From Firmicutes bacterium UBA3553 (GTDB lineage Bacteria; Bacillota; Clostridia; Tissierellales; Sedimentibacteraceae): 41,677 nucleotides of DNA. The stretch is from the NCBI GenBank assembly GCA_002381185.1, contig DFOA01000005.1:1-41677 (forward strand), in the 5' to 3' direction. A program made the translations under genes and the position numbers. Below, piece by piece: positions 1-8,347 of the stretch (its first letter is position 1; every line of letters starts with the position of its first letter). The notes beneath the pieces are model-generated. The model saw only the letters and a list, made by a program, of their open reading frames with translations, was not told where the DNA came from and ran no database searches.

Positions 1-30
1 GTCCAAAAAGAACCGTCCCCTCTGGTCTCT
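1..30. repeat. Partial REP-like element at window edge
   Basis: The first 30 bases contain AAGAACCGTCCCC followed by TCTGGTCTCT. On the other strand this reads AGAGACCAGAGGGGACGGTTCTT, which resembles an intergenic repeat I recall from clostridial genomes, sometimes near Y1 (REP-associated) transposases. Only one end is inside the window, so neither the full element nor its symmetry can be seen. The family assignment rests on recollection of the motif. Confidence 0.35.
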
Positions 31-60
31 TATCTTCCTTTTCCTAACTACGTTTGCCGA

Positions 61-79
61 AGCGACAGCGAGCAAATAA
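61..79. repeat. Dispersed repeat core, copy A
   Basis: The 19-mer AGCGACAGCGAGCAAATAA occurs here and again, exactly, at 41534-41552 at the other end of the window. It is GC-rich compared with its surroundings and is followed by two copies of AAATTTTTG (78-86 and 98-106) around a CATTCACC segment. The right-hand copy also has a CATTCAC segment, there upstream of the core. It is probably part of a small dispersed intergenic repeat family. Confidence 0.55.
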
Positions 80-216
80 ATTTTTGCATTCACCAGAAAT
101 TTTTGTGATATCATTGGAAAATCGTCATAGTGCGATGTAATATATAACTTAATAATATAAAGTTCGTAATATGGCGAATGTTGAGTTAAAACAAAAAATA
201 AATTATCTTATTTCTA

Positions 217-245
217 TTGACTTTGATTTTTATTTTTGCTATCAT
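217..245 (+). promoter_or_regulatory. Sigma-A promoter of the purine operon
   Basis: TTGACT (217-222), a 17-nt spacer and TATCAT (240-245) give a good vegetative promoter. Transcription would start near 252, leaving a leader of about 36 nt before purL. That is too short for a purine or PRPP riboswitch, and it excludes any purL start upstream of it. A TTCG...CGAA dyad at 163-178 lies about 40 bp upstream and could be a PurR-like site, but this is weak. Confidence 0.65.
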
Positions 246-287
246 GTATTTGAAATTATAAATAACGTAACTAAGAGGAAGGTTATT

Positions 288-3200
288 ATGAATTTTGAAG
301 TCAGAAGAATATATGTGGAAAAAAAACATGGTTATAATACAGAAGCATTAAACTTAAAGGTTAATTTTGCAGAAAATTTGCAGTTGAATAATTTAAAAAA
401 TGTTCGAATATTAAACAGATATGATATTTCGAATTTAAACAACGAAGATTTTCAAAAGGCAGTAAAGACAGTTTTTTCAGAACCGAATCAGGATTGTATC
501 TATGAAGAAATAGATGTTGATGAGAATGTATTCGCTGTTGAATATCTCCCCGGACAATATGACCAGCGGGCAGATTCTGCTGCACAATGTATTCAAATAG
601 TTACAGGAAAAGAAAAACCTCCTGTGAAGTATGCAAAGGTAATTGTGCTTGAGGGAGATTTGTCAAAGGAAGAAATAGAAGAAATTAAACAATACTACAT
701 AAATCCTGTTGATTCAAGAGAGGCTGATTTAGCAAAGCCTGATACATTAGATGAAGAGTATCCTGAAGCAGCGGAGGTTGAGACTGTAGAAAACTTTATA
801 AACGAATCTGAGGAAGGATTGGAGAAGTTCCGTGTATCAAGGGGGCTTGCCATGAGTTTCGAGGATTTGCTTTTTTGTAAGGAATATTTTGAAAATGTTG
901 AGAAAAGAAACCCAACTATTACTGAAATAAAAGTTATTGATACATATTGGTCAGATCACTGCAGACATACCACCTTTTCCACAATCATTGAAAATGTTGA
1001 CTTCGAAAACGGAAAAACAACAGATATCATTAAAAATACCTATGAAGAATATTTAAATACAAGAAAATTTGTATATGAAGGCAGGAATAAGGATATTTCA
1101 TTAATGGACATTGCTACCATAGGAGCCAGGGAGTTAAGAAAACAAGGACTTCTTGATGATCTTGAAGTATCAGATGAAATAAATGCATGCAGCATTGTTA
1201 TAAACGTGGACGTCGATGGAAAAAATGAAGAATGGCTTTTGATGTTTAAAAATGAAACTCACAATCACCCCACAGAAATTGAACCCTTCGGAGGTGCGGC
1301 CACATGTTTGGGAGGAGCCATAAGAGATCCCCTGTCGGGAAGAGCATATGTATACCAGGCAATGCGAATCTCAGGAAGCGCTGACCCGAGAGAAGAGCTT
1401 CAATATACTCTGCCCGGAAAGCTACCCCAAAGAAAAATATCAACAGAAGCAGCATCAGGATACAGCTCCTACGGAAATCAGATAGGTCTTGCAACAGGAT
1501 ATGTAAATGAAATATATCACCCTGATTATGCTGCTAAAAGAATGGAGGTCGGAGCGGTTATAGCGGCAGCTCCGAGAATAAATGTCAAAAGGGAAACTCC
1601 TGAAAAGGGAGATGTGATAATTCTTTTAGGCGGAAGAACTGGCAGGGACGGATTGGGAGGAGCAACAGGCTCTTCAAAGGAGCATACGGAGGAATCCATA
1701 TTGGTATGCGGCTCTGAGGTTCAGAAGGGAAACGCACCCACCGAACGTAAAATTCAAAGACTTTTCAGAAATCCAGAAGTAAGCAGAATGATAAAAAGAT
1801 GCAATGACTTCGGTGCAGGGGGAGTATCCGTGGCCATCGGCGAACTGGCTGAGGGTCTTGATATAAATCTTGACCTGGTTCCTAAAAAATATGAAGGATT
1901 GGACGGAACTGAGCTTGCTATTTCCGAATCACAGGAAAGAATGGCTGTTGTTGTAAGAAAGGAAGATGTTGATAAATTTAATGACTATGCCCGTGAGGAA
2001 AATCTTGAATCAACTATTGTTGCTTGGGTTACAGATGACAGAAGATTGAGAATGAGTTGGAGGGGCAGTGTTATTTTGAATATAAGCAGGGATTTTCTCG
2101 ACACAAACGGCGTTAAACAAAGTGTAAATGCAGTCATAAAAGAACCGGAAGAAGTATTTCGGGAAGCATATGTAGCAAGAGAATATTTCAAATATAAATG
2201 GCTTTATAATTTAACGGATTTGAATGTTGCGTCACAAAAAGGCCTGGTTGAAAGATTTGATTCAACGGTTGGTGCGGGAACAGTTTTAATGCCTTTTGGA
2301 GGCAGAACCCAGCTTACTCCTGCCGAGGGAATGGCGGCTAAAATACCTGTCTTAAAGGGAGAAACCAACACATGCTCGCTGATGGCTTACGGATTTGACC
2401 CATATTTAACTGACATGAGCCCATATCACGGAGCAATGTATGCGGTTATACATTCTGTGGCAAAAATTGTTGCCATGGGCGGAGATTATAGAAGTATAAG
2501 GCTGACGCTGCAGGAATATTTTGAAAAATTAAACAAGGATCCTGAAAAATGGGGAAAAGTTATAAGCGCGCTGCTGGGTGCATACAAAGTTCAGCATGAG
2601 CTGGGTATTCCCGCCATAGGGGGCAAGGACAGCATGTCAGGAACATTTAAGGACATAAGTGTGCCGCCCACTCTTATCAGCTTTGCCGTAGCTGTAGAAG
2701 ATGTTAAAAATGTAATATCTCCGGAATTTAAAAAACCAGGCAGCAAGGTTTTGTATGTACGCATCAAAAGGGATTCTTGCAATATGCCGGATTTCGAAGA
2801 TATTAAAATAAAATATTCGGCCATACATGAGGCTATAAAATCAGGCATGGTGCTCAGTGCCCACACAGTTGGCTGCGGAGGCATGGCAGCTGCCATAAGC
2901 AAAATGACACTGGGAAATGAAATAGGATTTAAAATCGGCAATAAAGCGGTTTTTGCCCCAAGAGTCTGGTTAGAAGAATATTATGGGGATATGGTGCTTG
3001 AGGTAAAAAGAAGGGCAAAAATATTTGATGAGAATGAGGGTGGAGTATATGAAATAGGATATACGGTGCCTGAAAAACATGTAAACGTAAATAACATAAA
3101 TATGTCTCTGGAAGAAATAAAGGACGCGTGGCTGAAGCCATTAAATGATATTTATCCCGTGAAAAAGGATGAGAGCGGTGAAGTTGAAAATTATTCCATA

Positions 3201-4043
3201 CCTGAAGGAATAAGGCATAAGAGGAAAGCTAAAATAAAAACGTCAAGTCCCAGAGTATTTATTCCGGCATTCCCCGGAACAAATTGCGAATATGACACCA
3301 TGAGGGCCTTTGAAAGAGCGGGAGCGGAAGCGGAAATATTCGTATTTAAAAATTTAAGCTCCCTGGATGTAAAAGAATCCATAGAAGAAATGAACAAGCG
3401 CATAAGACAGTCTCAGATAATTGCATTTCCTGGCGGATTTTCCGCAGGAGATGAACCTGATGGCTCAGGAAAGTTTATAGCCGCGGTTTTTCGCAACGAG
3501 CTTTTAAAGGATGCCGTAATGGATTTGCTTAAAAACAGAGATGGTTTGATAATCGGCATATGCAACGGATTTCAGGCATTAATAAAGCTTGGGCTTGTTC
3601 CCTTCGGAGAGATAGTTGACATAAGGGAAGATTATCCCACTCTTACCTACAACAAAATTGGACGGCATGTATCAGCATTTGCAAAAACGAAGGTGGTGAG
3701 TGACCTGTCCCCTTGGCTTAACAGGTGCAAAGTGGGCGATGTTCATTATCTGCCGGTTTCTCACGGCGAAGGAAGATTCGCGGCAAATGAGGAATGGATT
3801 AAAGAGTTAAAACAAAGAGGACAGATAGCTACGCAGTATGTGGATGAAGGCAATAATCCCACATATGACGGATTTTTTAATATGAACGGTTCGATTGAGG
3901 CTGTTGAAGGCATTACCAGTCCCGACGGAAGGGTGCTTGGAAAAATGGCGCATTCTGAACGGCTTGACAGAGATTTATACAAAAACATGACCGGTAATAA
4001 AGATCAGCATATCTTTGATTCCGGTGTTAGATATTTCAAATAA
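288..4043 (+). CDS. purL: Phosphoribosylformylglycinamidine synthase, single-chain (PurL-PurQ fusion)
   Basis: Converts FGAR, ATP and glutamine to FGAM, step four of purine synthesis. It is 1251 residues long, the single-polypeptide form found in many Clostridia and some other Firmicutes, so no PurS or PurQ is needed. The synthetase part shows YWSDHCRHTTF (220-230), NETHNHPTEIEPFGG (322-336) and GGKDSMSGTF. The C-terminal glutaminase begins near FPAFPGTNCEYD and carries GICNGFQ with nucleophile Cys1092, plus His1222 and Glu1224 in MAHSER. The ATG at 288 has AGAGGAAGG at 274-282. The open frame extends back to 171, but that part lies upstream of the promoter -10 and has no ribosome site. It is the first gene of the operon, 12 nt before purE. 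The frame is intact. Confidence 0.97.
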   Translation: MNFEVRRIYVEKKHGYNTEALNLKVNFAENLQLNNLKNVRILNRYDISNLNNEDFQKAVKTVFSEPNQDCIYEEIDVDENVFAVEYLPGQYDQRADSAAQCIQIVTGKEKPPVKYAKVIVLEGDLSKEEIEEIKQYYINPVDSREADLAKPDTLDEEYPEAAEVETVENFINESEEGLEKFRVSRGLAMSFEDLLFCKEYFENVEKRNPTITEIKVIDTYWSDHCRHTTFSTIIENVDFENGKTTDIIKNTYEEYLNTRKFVYEGRNKDISLMDIATIGARELRKQGLLDDLEVSDEINACSIVINVDVDGKNEEWLLMFKNETHNHPTEIEPFGGAATCLGGAIRDPLSGRAYVYQAMRISGSADPREELQYTLPGKLPQRKISTEAASGYSSYGNQIGLATGYVNEIYHPDYAAKRMEVGAVIAAAPRINVKRETPEKGDVIILLGGRTGRDGLGGATGSSKEHTEESILVCGSEVQKGNAPTERKIQRLFRNPEVSRMIKRCNDFGAGGVSVAIGELAEGLDINLDLVPKKYEGLDGTELAISESQERMAVVVRKEDVDKFNDYAREENLESTIVAWVTDDRRLRMSWRGSVILNISRDFLDTNGVKQSVNAVIKEPEEVFREAYVAREYFKYKWLYNLTDLNVASQKGLVERFDSTVGAGTVLMPFGGRTQLTPAEGMAAKIPVLKGETNTCSLMAYGFDPYLTDMSPYHGAMYAVIHSVAKIVAMGGDYRSIRLTLQEYFEKLNKDPEKWGKVISALLGAYKVQHELGIPAIGGKDSMSGTFKDISVPPTLISFAVAVEDVKNVISPEFKKPGSKVLYVRIKRDSCNMPDFEDIKIKYSAIHEAIKSGMVLSAHTVGCGGMAAAISKMTLGNEIGFKIGNKAVFAPRVWLEEYYGDMVLEVKRRAKIFDENEGGVYEIGYTVPEKHVNVNNINMSLEEIKDAWLKPLNDIYPVKKDESGEVENYSIPEGIRHKRKAKIKTSSPRVFIPAFPGTNCEYDTMRAFERAGAEAEIFVFKNLSSLDVKESIEEMNKRIRQSQIIAFPGGFSAGDEPDGSGKFIAAVFRNELLKDAVMDLLKNRDGLIIGICNGFQALIKLGLVPFGEIVDIREDYPTLTYNKIGRHVSAFAKTKVVSDLSPWLNRCKVGDVHYLPVSHGEGRFAANEEWIKELKQRGQIATQYVDEGNNPTYDGFFNMNGSIEAVEGITSPDGRVLGKMAHSERLDRDLYKNMTGNKDQHIFDSGVRYFK

Positions 4044-4055
4044 TGGGAGGAAAAC

Positions 4056-4553
4056 ATGAAAGTAGCAATAGTAATGGGAAGTGATTCAGACTTTCCGGTG
4101 GTTCAAAATGGTTATAAGTTATTAAAGGATTTCGGGGTAGATGTTCATGTGAAGGTTTTATCTGCGCACAGAACCCCTGATGAAGCAATAAACTTTGCAA
4201 AGAATGCAGAAGCCGACGGTTATGATGTGATTATAGGAGCTGCAGGCAAGGCAGCACACCTTCCCGGAATTTTGGCAGGCTGCACGGTTCTTCCTGTAAT
4301 AGGTCTTCCAATTAAATCATCTGAACTGGATGGTATGGATGCACTGTTATCCATAGTTCAAATGCCTCCGGGAGTGCCGGTTGCAACAGTTGCAATAAAC
4401 GGTGCGGAAAATGCGGCCCTGCTTGCAGTTCAAATTTTAGCCGTAAAACATGAAGTTCTTAGAAACAGGCTAAAGGAATACAAAAAACTAATGACAGAGA
4501 AGGTTTTTGAAAAAAATAAAAAGCTAAATGATAAATTAAACGGAGGATTATGA
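4056..4553 (+). CDS. purE: 5-(carboxyamino)imidazole ribonucleotide mutase, PurE
   Basis: A 165-residue protein that makes CAIR in the purine pathway. Class I marks are MGSDSD near residue 10, SAHRTPDEA with the catalytic His, and the IVQMPPGVPVATVAI segment. The CO2/phosphate loop reads GAAGKAAHLPG, where E. coli has GAGGAAHLPG, so a Lys replaces a Gly. Class I PurE normally receives N5-CAIR from PurK, but no purK lies in this operon. It could be elsewhere, or this variant may act on AIR directly. The start follows GGGAGGAAAAC, and the stop overlaps the purC start. Confidence 0.95.
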   Translation: MKVAIVMGSDSDFPVVQNGYKLLKDFGVDVHVKVLSAHRTPDEAINFAKNAEADGYDVIIGAAGKAAHLPGILAGCTVLPVIGLPIKSSELDGMDALLSIVQMPPGVPVATVAINGAENAALLAVQILAVKHEVLRNRLKEYKKLMTEKVFEKNKKLNDKLNGGL

Positions 4554-5266
4554 TGAAAAAGTTAGAAATGATTTATGAAGGAAAAGCGAAGAAAGTTTAT
4601 AAAACTGAAGACCCGAAACAGTACATCGTTGAATACAAGGATGATGCGACAGCATTCAACGGTGAGAAAAAAGGAACGATTGTAGGAAAAGGTGTTGTAA
4701 ACAACAAAATGTCGGCAGCATTGTTTGCTTTGCTGGAGAAAGAAGGAATTCCCACTCATCAGATTGAACTTTTAAACGACAGGGAGTCATTGGTTAAAGC
4801 AGTGAAAATTCTCCCGTTGGAAGTTATTGTAAGAAATGTGGCTGCCGGTTCACTATCTAAGAGATTAGGAATTGAAGAAGGTGTTCCCATGAAGGAAACA
4901 GTTCTTGAATTTTCATACAAAGATGATGATTTAGGCGACCCGATGATCAATGACTATCACATTAAAGCAATGGGCTTTGCGACAGATGACCAGCTTGAAA
5001 CCGTAAAAAGCTATGCTTTGAAGGTTAATGAAATTCTTAAAAAGTTTTTCCTGGAAATAAATATTAAATTAATAGATTTCAAGCTTGAATTCGGAGTTTA
5101 TGATGGACAGGTAATTCTGGCAGATGAAATATCTCCCGACACATGCAGGCTATGGGATGCAGATACAAATAAAAAACTAGATAAAGACAGATTCAGACGA
5201 GACATGGGCGGAGTTGAAGAAGTATATCAGGAAGTACTTTCAAGAATCAGCACTAAACAAGACTAA
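4553..5266 (+). CDS. purC: SAICAR synthetase
   Basis: Phosphoribosylaminoimidazole-succinocarboxamide synthase joins aspartate to CAIR using ATP. The 237-residue length is normal for bacterial PurC. Visible marks are YEGKAKKVY at the N-terminus, the DDATAFNG segment, EVIVRNVAAGSLSKR, and the C-terminal DEISPDTCRLWD. There are two possible starts, ATGATG at 4550 and 4553. GGAGG at 4542-4546 is 3 nt from the first and 6 nt from the second, so the second is preferred. It overlaps the purE stop (ATGA), implying translational coupling. PurF follows after 16 nt. Confidence 0.97.
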   Translation: MKKLEMIYEGKAKKVYKTEDPKQYIVEYKDDATAFNGEKKGTIVGKGVVNNKMSAALFALLEKEGIPTHQIELLNDRESLVKAVKILPLEVIVRNVAAGSLSKRLGIEEGVPMKETVLEFSYKDDDLGDPMINDYHIKAMGFATDDQLETVKSYALKVNEILKKFFLEINIKLIDFKLEFGVYDGQVILADEISPDTCRLWDADTNKKLDKDRFRRDMGGVEEVYQEVLSRISTKQD

Positions 5267-5282
5267 TATCAAAGGAGACATT

Positions 5283-6677
5283 ATGTGCTTTGAATTAATA
5301 GATGATGACAAGCTTCATGAGGAATGCGGAGTTGTCGGAGTATGTACAGATAACCCTCAGATAGCATCACAGTTAATATACTACGGCTTGTTCGCACTTC
5401 AGCACAGGGGGCAGGAGAGTGCCGGCATTGCAATTCGTACAGGAAATAAAATTGAATACCACAAAGACATGGGGCTTGTCCAGGACGTGCTTTCCCATGA
5501 TGTGGTAAATAAGTTTTCCGGCAATATTGCAATAGGGCATGTAAGGTATTCAACAACAGGTGACAGCGAAAAACAAAATGCACAGCCTCTGGTTGTGAGG
5601 TACAAGGAAGGCTCCATAGCATTGGCCCATAACGGCAATCTGGTAAATGCGGATTCCATGAGAAGCATACTTGAAGATAACGGCGTAATATTTCAAACGT
5701 CAACCGACTCTGAAGTTGTTGCGAACATGGTTGCCAGACATTATAAAGGCGATATTGTAAAATCAATAAAAAATGTCACCGAAATAGTTAAAGGCGCCTA
5801 TGCTTTCGTGTTTATGACCGAAAAAGAATTAATAGGTGTGAGAGACAACTATGGATTGAGGCCGCTGTGTCTTGGAAAAAGATCCGACGGGTATCTTTTG
5901 GCATCTGAAAGCTGTGCCATCAGTGCCATGGGCGGAGAATTCATAAGAGATATCGAGCCGGGAGAAGTTGTTGTTATAAATGAAGGCGGAGTAGAAAGCA
6001 TCAAAAGTACAAAATATGCCCAAAAGAAGCTTTGTATATTTGAGCATGTGTATTTTGCCAGACCTGACAGCAATTTAGACGGGGTCAATGTCTATCAGAC
6101 CAGGTACAATGCAGGAAGGTTATTGGCTCAGGAGTCACCTGTAAAAGCCGACCTGGTATTCTCTGTTCCGGACTCCGGAACGCCTGCTGCAATAGGCTAT
6201 GCGGCAGAGCTCGGCATACCTTTCGGGCTAGGACTGATTAAAAACAGGTATGCAAAGCGTACATTTATTGAACCTAATCAGGAGCTCAGAGAGCAGGGAG
6301 TTAAAACCAAGCTGAGCGTATTGAAGGAACTGGTGAAGGATAAAATAGTTGTAATGATTGATGACAGCATTGTAAGAGGAACAACAACAAAGCAGATTGT
6401 AAGCATGGTCAAGGAAGCAGGAGCAAGTGAGGTCCATGTGAGAATAGCATCACCTCCTGTAACTCATTCATGTTTTTTCGGTATCAACACACCTGACCGC
6501 AAAAAATTAATAGGTGCAAATAAAACTATAGAGGAAATAAAAGAATTCATAAATGCGGACAGCGTATATTATTTGAGCCTGGAAGGACTGGTTAAAGCAA
6601 CATCTTCATCAAACAGCTACTGTCTTGCCTGCTTAAACGGCGATTATCCCATGGAAGTTCCAAATCAAATTATGTAA
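5283..6677 (+). CDS. purF: Amidophosphoribosyltransferase
   Basis: The first committed step of purine synthesis: PRPP plus glutamine gives phosphoribosylamine. It is 464 residues of the Bacillus type. A short propeptide ends at EE before CGVVGVC, so Cys15 would become the N-terminal nucleophile after processing. The GATase domain shows RYSTTGDS and AHNGNLVN. The PRTase domain has VVMIDDSIVRGTTT. Cys251, Cys397, Cys447 and Cys450 (CLAC) match the four ligands of the regulatory [4Fe-4S] cluster of the Bacillus enzyme, which makes it oxygen-sensitive. The ATG at 5283 follows AAAGGAG; the frame is open further upstream inside purC but without a ribosome site. Confidence 0.97.
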   Translation: MCFELIDDDKLHEECGVVGVCTDNPQIASQLIYYGLFALQHRGQESAGIAIRTGNKIEYHKDMGLVQDVLSHDVVNKFSGNIAIGHVRYSTTGDSEKQNAQPLVVRYKEGSIALAHNGNLVNADSMRSILEDNGVIFQTSTDSEVVANMVARHYKGDIVKSIKNVTEIVKGAYAFVFMTEKELIGVRDNYGLRPLCLGKRSDGYLLASESCAISAMGGEFIRDIEPGEVVVINEGGVESIKSTKYAQKKLCIFEHVYFARPDSNLDGVNVYQTRYNAGRLLAQESPVKADLVFSVPDSGTPAAIGYAAELGIPFGLGLIKNRYAKRTFIEPNQELREQGVKTKLSVLKELVKDKIVVMIDDSIVRGTTTKQIVSMVKEAGASEVHVRIASPPVTHSCFFGINTPDRKKLIGANKTIEEIKEFINADSVYYLSLEGLVKATSSSNSYCLACLNGDYPMEVPNQIM

Positions 6678-6686
6678 GGAGATATT

Positions 6687-7727
6687 ATGTCTGATAAATT
6701 AACATATAAAGATTCCGGCGTAGATATACATGCCGGTTATGAAACCGTAAGGCTGATAAAGGACTGTGTGAAAAAAACATATACTAAAGGCGTTATGTCT
6801 GATATCGGCGGTTTTGGGGGCATGTTTGCAATCGATAAAGACGAGTACGAAGAGCCTGTCATTGTTTCAGGAACCGACGGTGTGGGAACAAAGCTCATGA
6901 TTGCATTTAAAACCGACATTCATGATACAATCGGCGAAGATGCGGTTGCCATGTGTGTTAACGATGTAATATGCCAGGGGGCTAAACCGTTATTTTTTCT
7001 GGATTACATTGCAACCGGAAAGTTAGATCCACAAAAAGCATCAGATATAGTAAAGGGCGTGGCAAGCGGATGTATCAAGGCAGGAGCTGCGCTTATTGGC
7101 GGAGAAACCGCAGAAATGCCTGGACTTTACGGCGAAGGCGAATATGACATAGCCGGATTTTGTGTGGGGATAGTTGATAAAAAGAAAATAATTGACGGCT
7201 CTAAAATTGCTGAAGGAGACTGTCTTATCGGAATACCATCAAGCGGTATTCACTCCAACGGTTATTCATTGGTCAGAAAAGTCTTCTTTGACCATAAAAA
7301 TTATGATGTGAATGAATATGTCGAGGAGCTTGGATGCACACTGGGAGAGGCTTTAATGGTTCCTACAAGAATTTATCCTAAACTCATAACGGATTTAATA
7401 TCAAAATTTGAAATTAAAGGTATGTCCAATATAACCGGCGGCGGTTTTTATGAAAATATTCCAAGAATGTTCCCGGCCGGATTAACAGCTGATATTGAAA
7501 CTAAAAATATTAATGTCCTTCCCATATTTAAACTCATTCAAAGAGAAGGCGGAATTGATATTGATGAAATGTATTCCACATTCAACATGGGAATAGGCAT
7601 GGTACTGGCTGTAAGCCCTGAATTATCAGATGAAGTTATTGACTATTTGAAGAGTGACGGAGAGAATCCTGCTGTAATAGGAAGGATTGTTAAAAGGGAA
7701 GGCGGACTTAAAATATGCCACAATTAA
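6687..7727 (+). CDS. purM: Phosphoribosylformylglycinamidine cyclo-ligase (AIR synthetase)
   Basis: Closes FGAM to AIR with ATP. It is 346 residues, the usual length. It starts at YKDSGVDIHAG, the conserved N-terminal motif, followed by GTDGVGTKL, MCVNDV(I)CQGA, GGETAEMPG and GIPSSGIHSNGYSLVR. The GMSNITGGGFYENIPR segment lies in the C-terminal domain. AAGGAG lies 8 nt before the ATG. It overlaps the start of purN by 13 nt. Confidence 0.97.
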   Translation: MSDKLTYKDSGVDIHAGYETVRLIKDCVKKTYTKGVMSDIGGFGGMFAIDKDEYEEPVIVSGTDGVGTKLMIAFKTDIHDTIGEDAVAMCVNDVICQGAKPLFFLDYIATGKLDPQKASDIVKGVASGCIKAGAALIGGETAEMPGLYGEGEYDIAGFCVGIVDKKKIIDGSKIAEGDCLIGIPSSGIHSNGYSLVRKVFFDHKNYDVNEYVEELGCTLGEALMVPTRIYPKLITDLISKFEIKGMSNITGGGFYENIPRMFPAGLTADIETKNINVLPIFKLIQREGGIDIDEMYSTFNMGIGMVLAVSPELSDEVIDYLKSDGENPAVIGRIVKREGGLKICHN

Positions 7728-8347
7728 AAATCGGTGTATTGATTTCAGGCTCGGGAACAAATTTGCAGTCGCTTATAGACAATATAGAAAAAGGATTTAT
7801 AAATGCAGAGATATCCGTAGTTATTTCTAATAATGAGAATGCGTATGGTTTAGAAAGGGCGAGAATGCACAACATAGATGCTGTCTATATAAACAAAAAA
7901 AAATATGACAGCTTTGAAAAATTCAATGATGCAATAATCGAAGAGATGCATTCGCACAACGTGGACCTGGTGGTCTTGGCCGGATACTTAAAAATGTTAT
8001 CACATAAATTTATAGAAATTTATAGAAACAGAATAATGAACATTCATCCTTCGCTCATACCTTCATTTTGCGGCAAGGGATATTACGGGTTAAAGGTGCA
8101 TGAGGCTGCCGTGAGCTATGGAGTTAAAATGAGTGGTGCGACCGTACATTTTGTTGACGAGGAAGCTGATACGGGACCCATCATACTTCAAAAAACAGTT
8201 GAAGTGGATTATAATGATACGGCAGAAATATTGCAGCGAAAAGTTTTAAAAATAGAACATGATCTACTGCCTTTGGCAGTAAAATATTTCTGTGAAGGAA
8301 ATCTCGAAGTAACGGGAAGAAAAGTTAAAATAAAGGAGTTGAAGTAA
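7715..8347 (+). CDS. purN: GAR formyltransferase (10-formyl-THF dependent)
   Basis: Phosphoribosylglycinamide formyltransferase, 210 residues. ISGSGTNLQ (10-18) binds substrate phosphate. The catalytic set is Asn109 and His111 in MNIHPSLIPSF and Asp152 in DTGPII. It starts inside the end of purM, so translation is probably coupled. The stop is followed directly by the TTG start of purH. Confidence 0.96.
   Translation: MPQLKIGVLISGSGTNLQSLIDNIEKGFINAEISVVISNNENAYGLERARMHNIDAVYINKKKYDSFEKFNDAIIEEMHSHNVDLVVLAGYLKMLSHKFIEIYRNRIMNIHPSLIPSFCGKGYYGLKVHEAAVSYGVKMSGATVHFVDEEADTGPIILQKTVEVDYNDTAEILQRKVLKIEHDLLPLAVKYFCEGNLEVTGRKVKIKELK

Noticed and set aside
163..178. TTCGTAATATGGCGAA resembles the loop-2 region of a purine riboswitch (GTAATATGG) upstream of purL
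   Set aside because: The conserved J2/3 (TTTCTACC), L3 and P1 partners are missing, and the best promoter lies downstream at 217-245, so this segment would not be transcribed as a leader.
171..287. N-terminal extension of PurL by 39 residues
   Set aside because: It has no ribosome site, lies across the promoter, and does not resemble PurL; the ATG at 288 has AGAGGAAGG and starts the normal domain.
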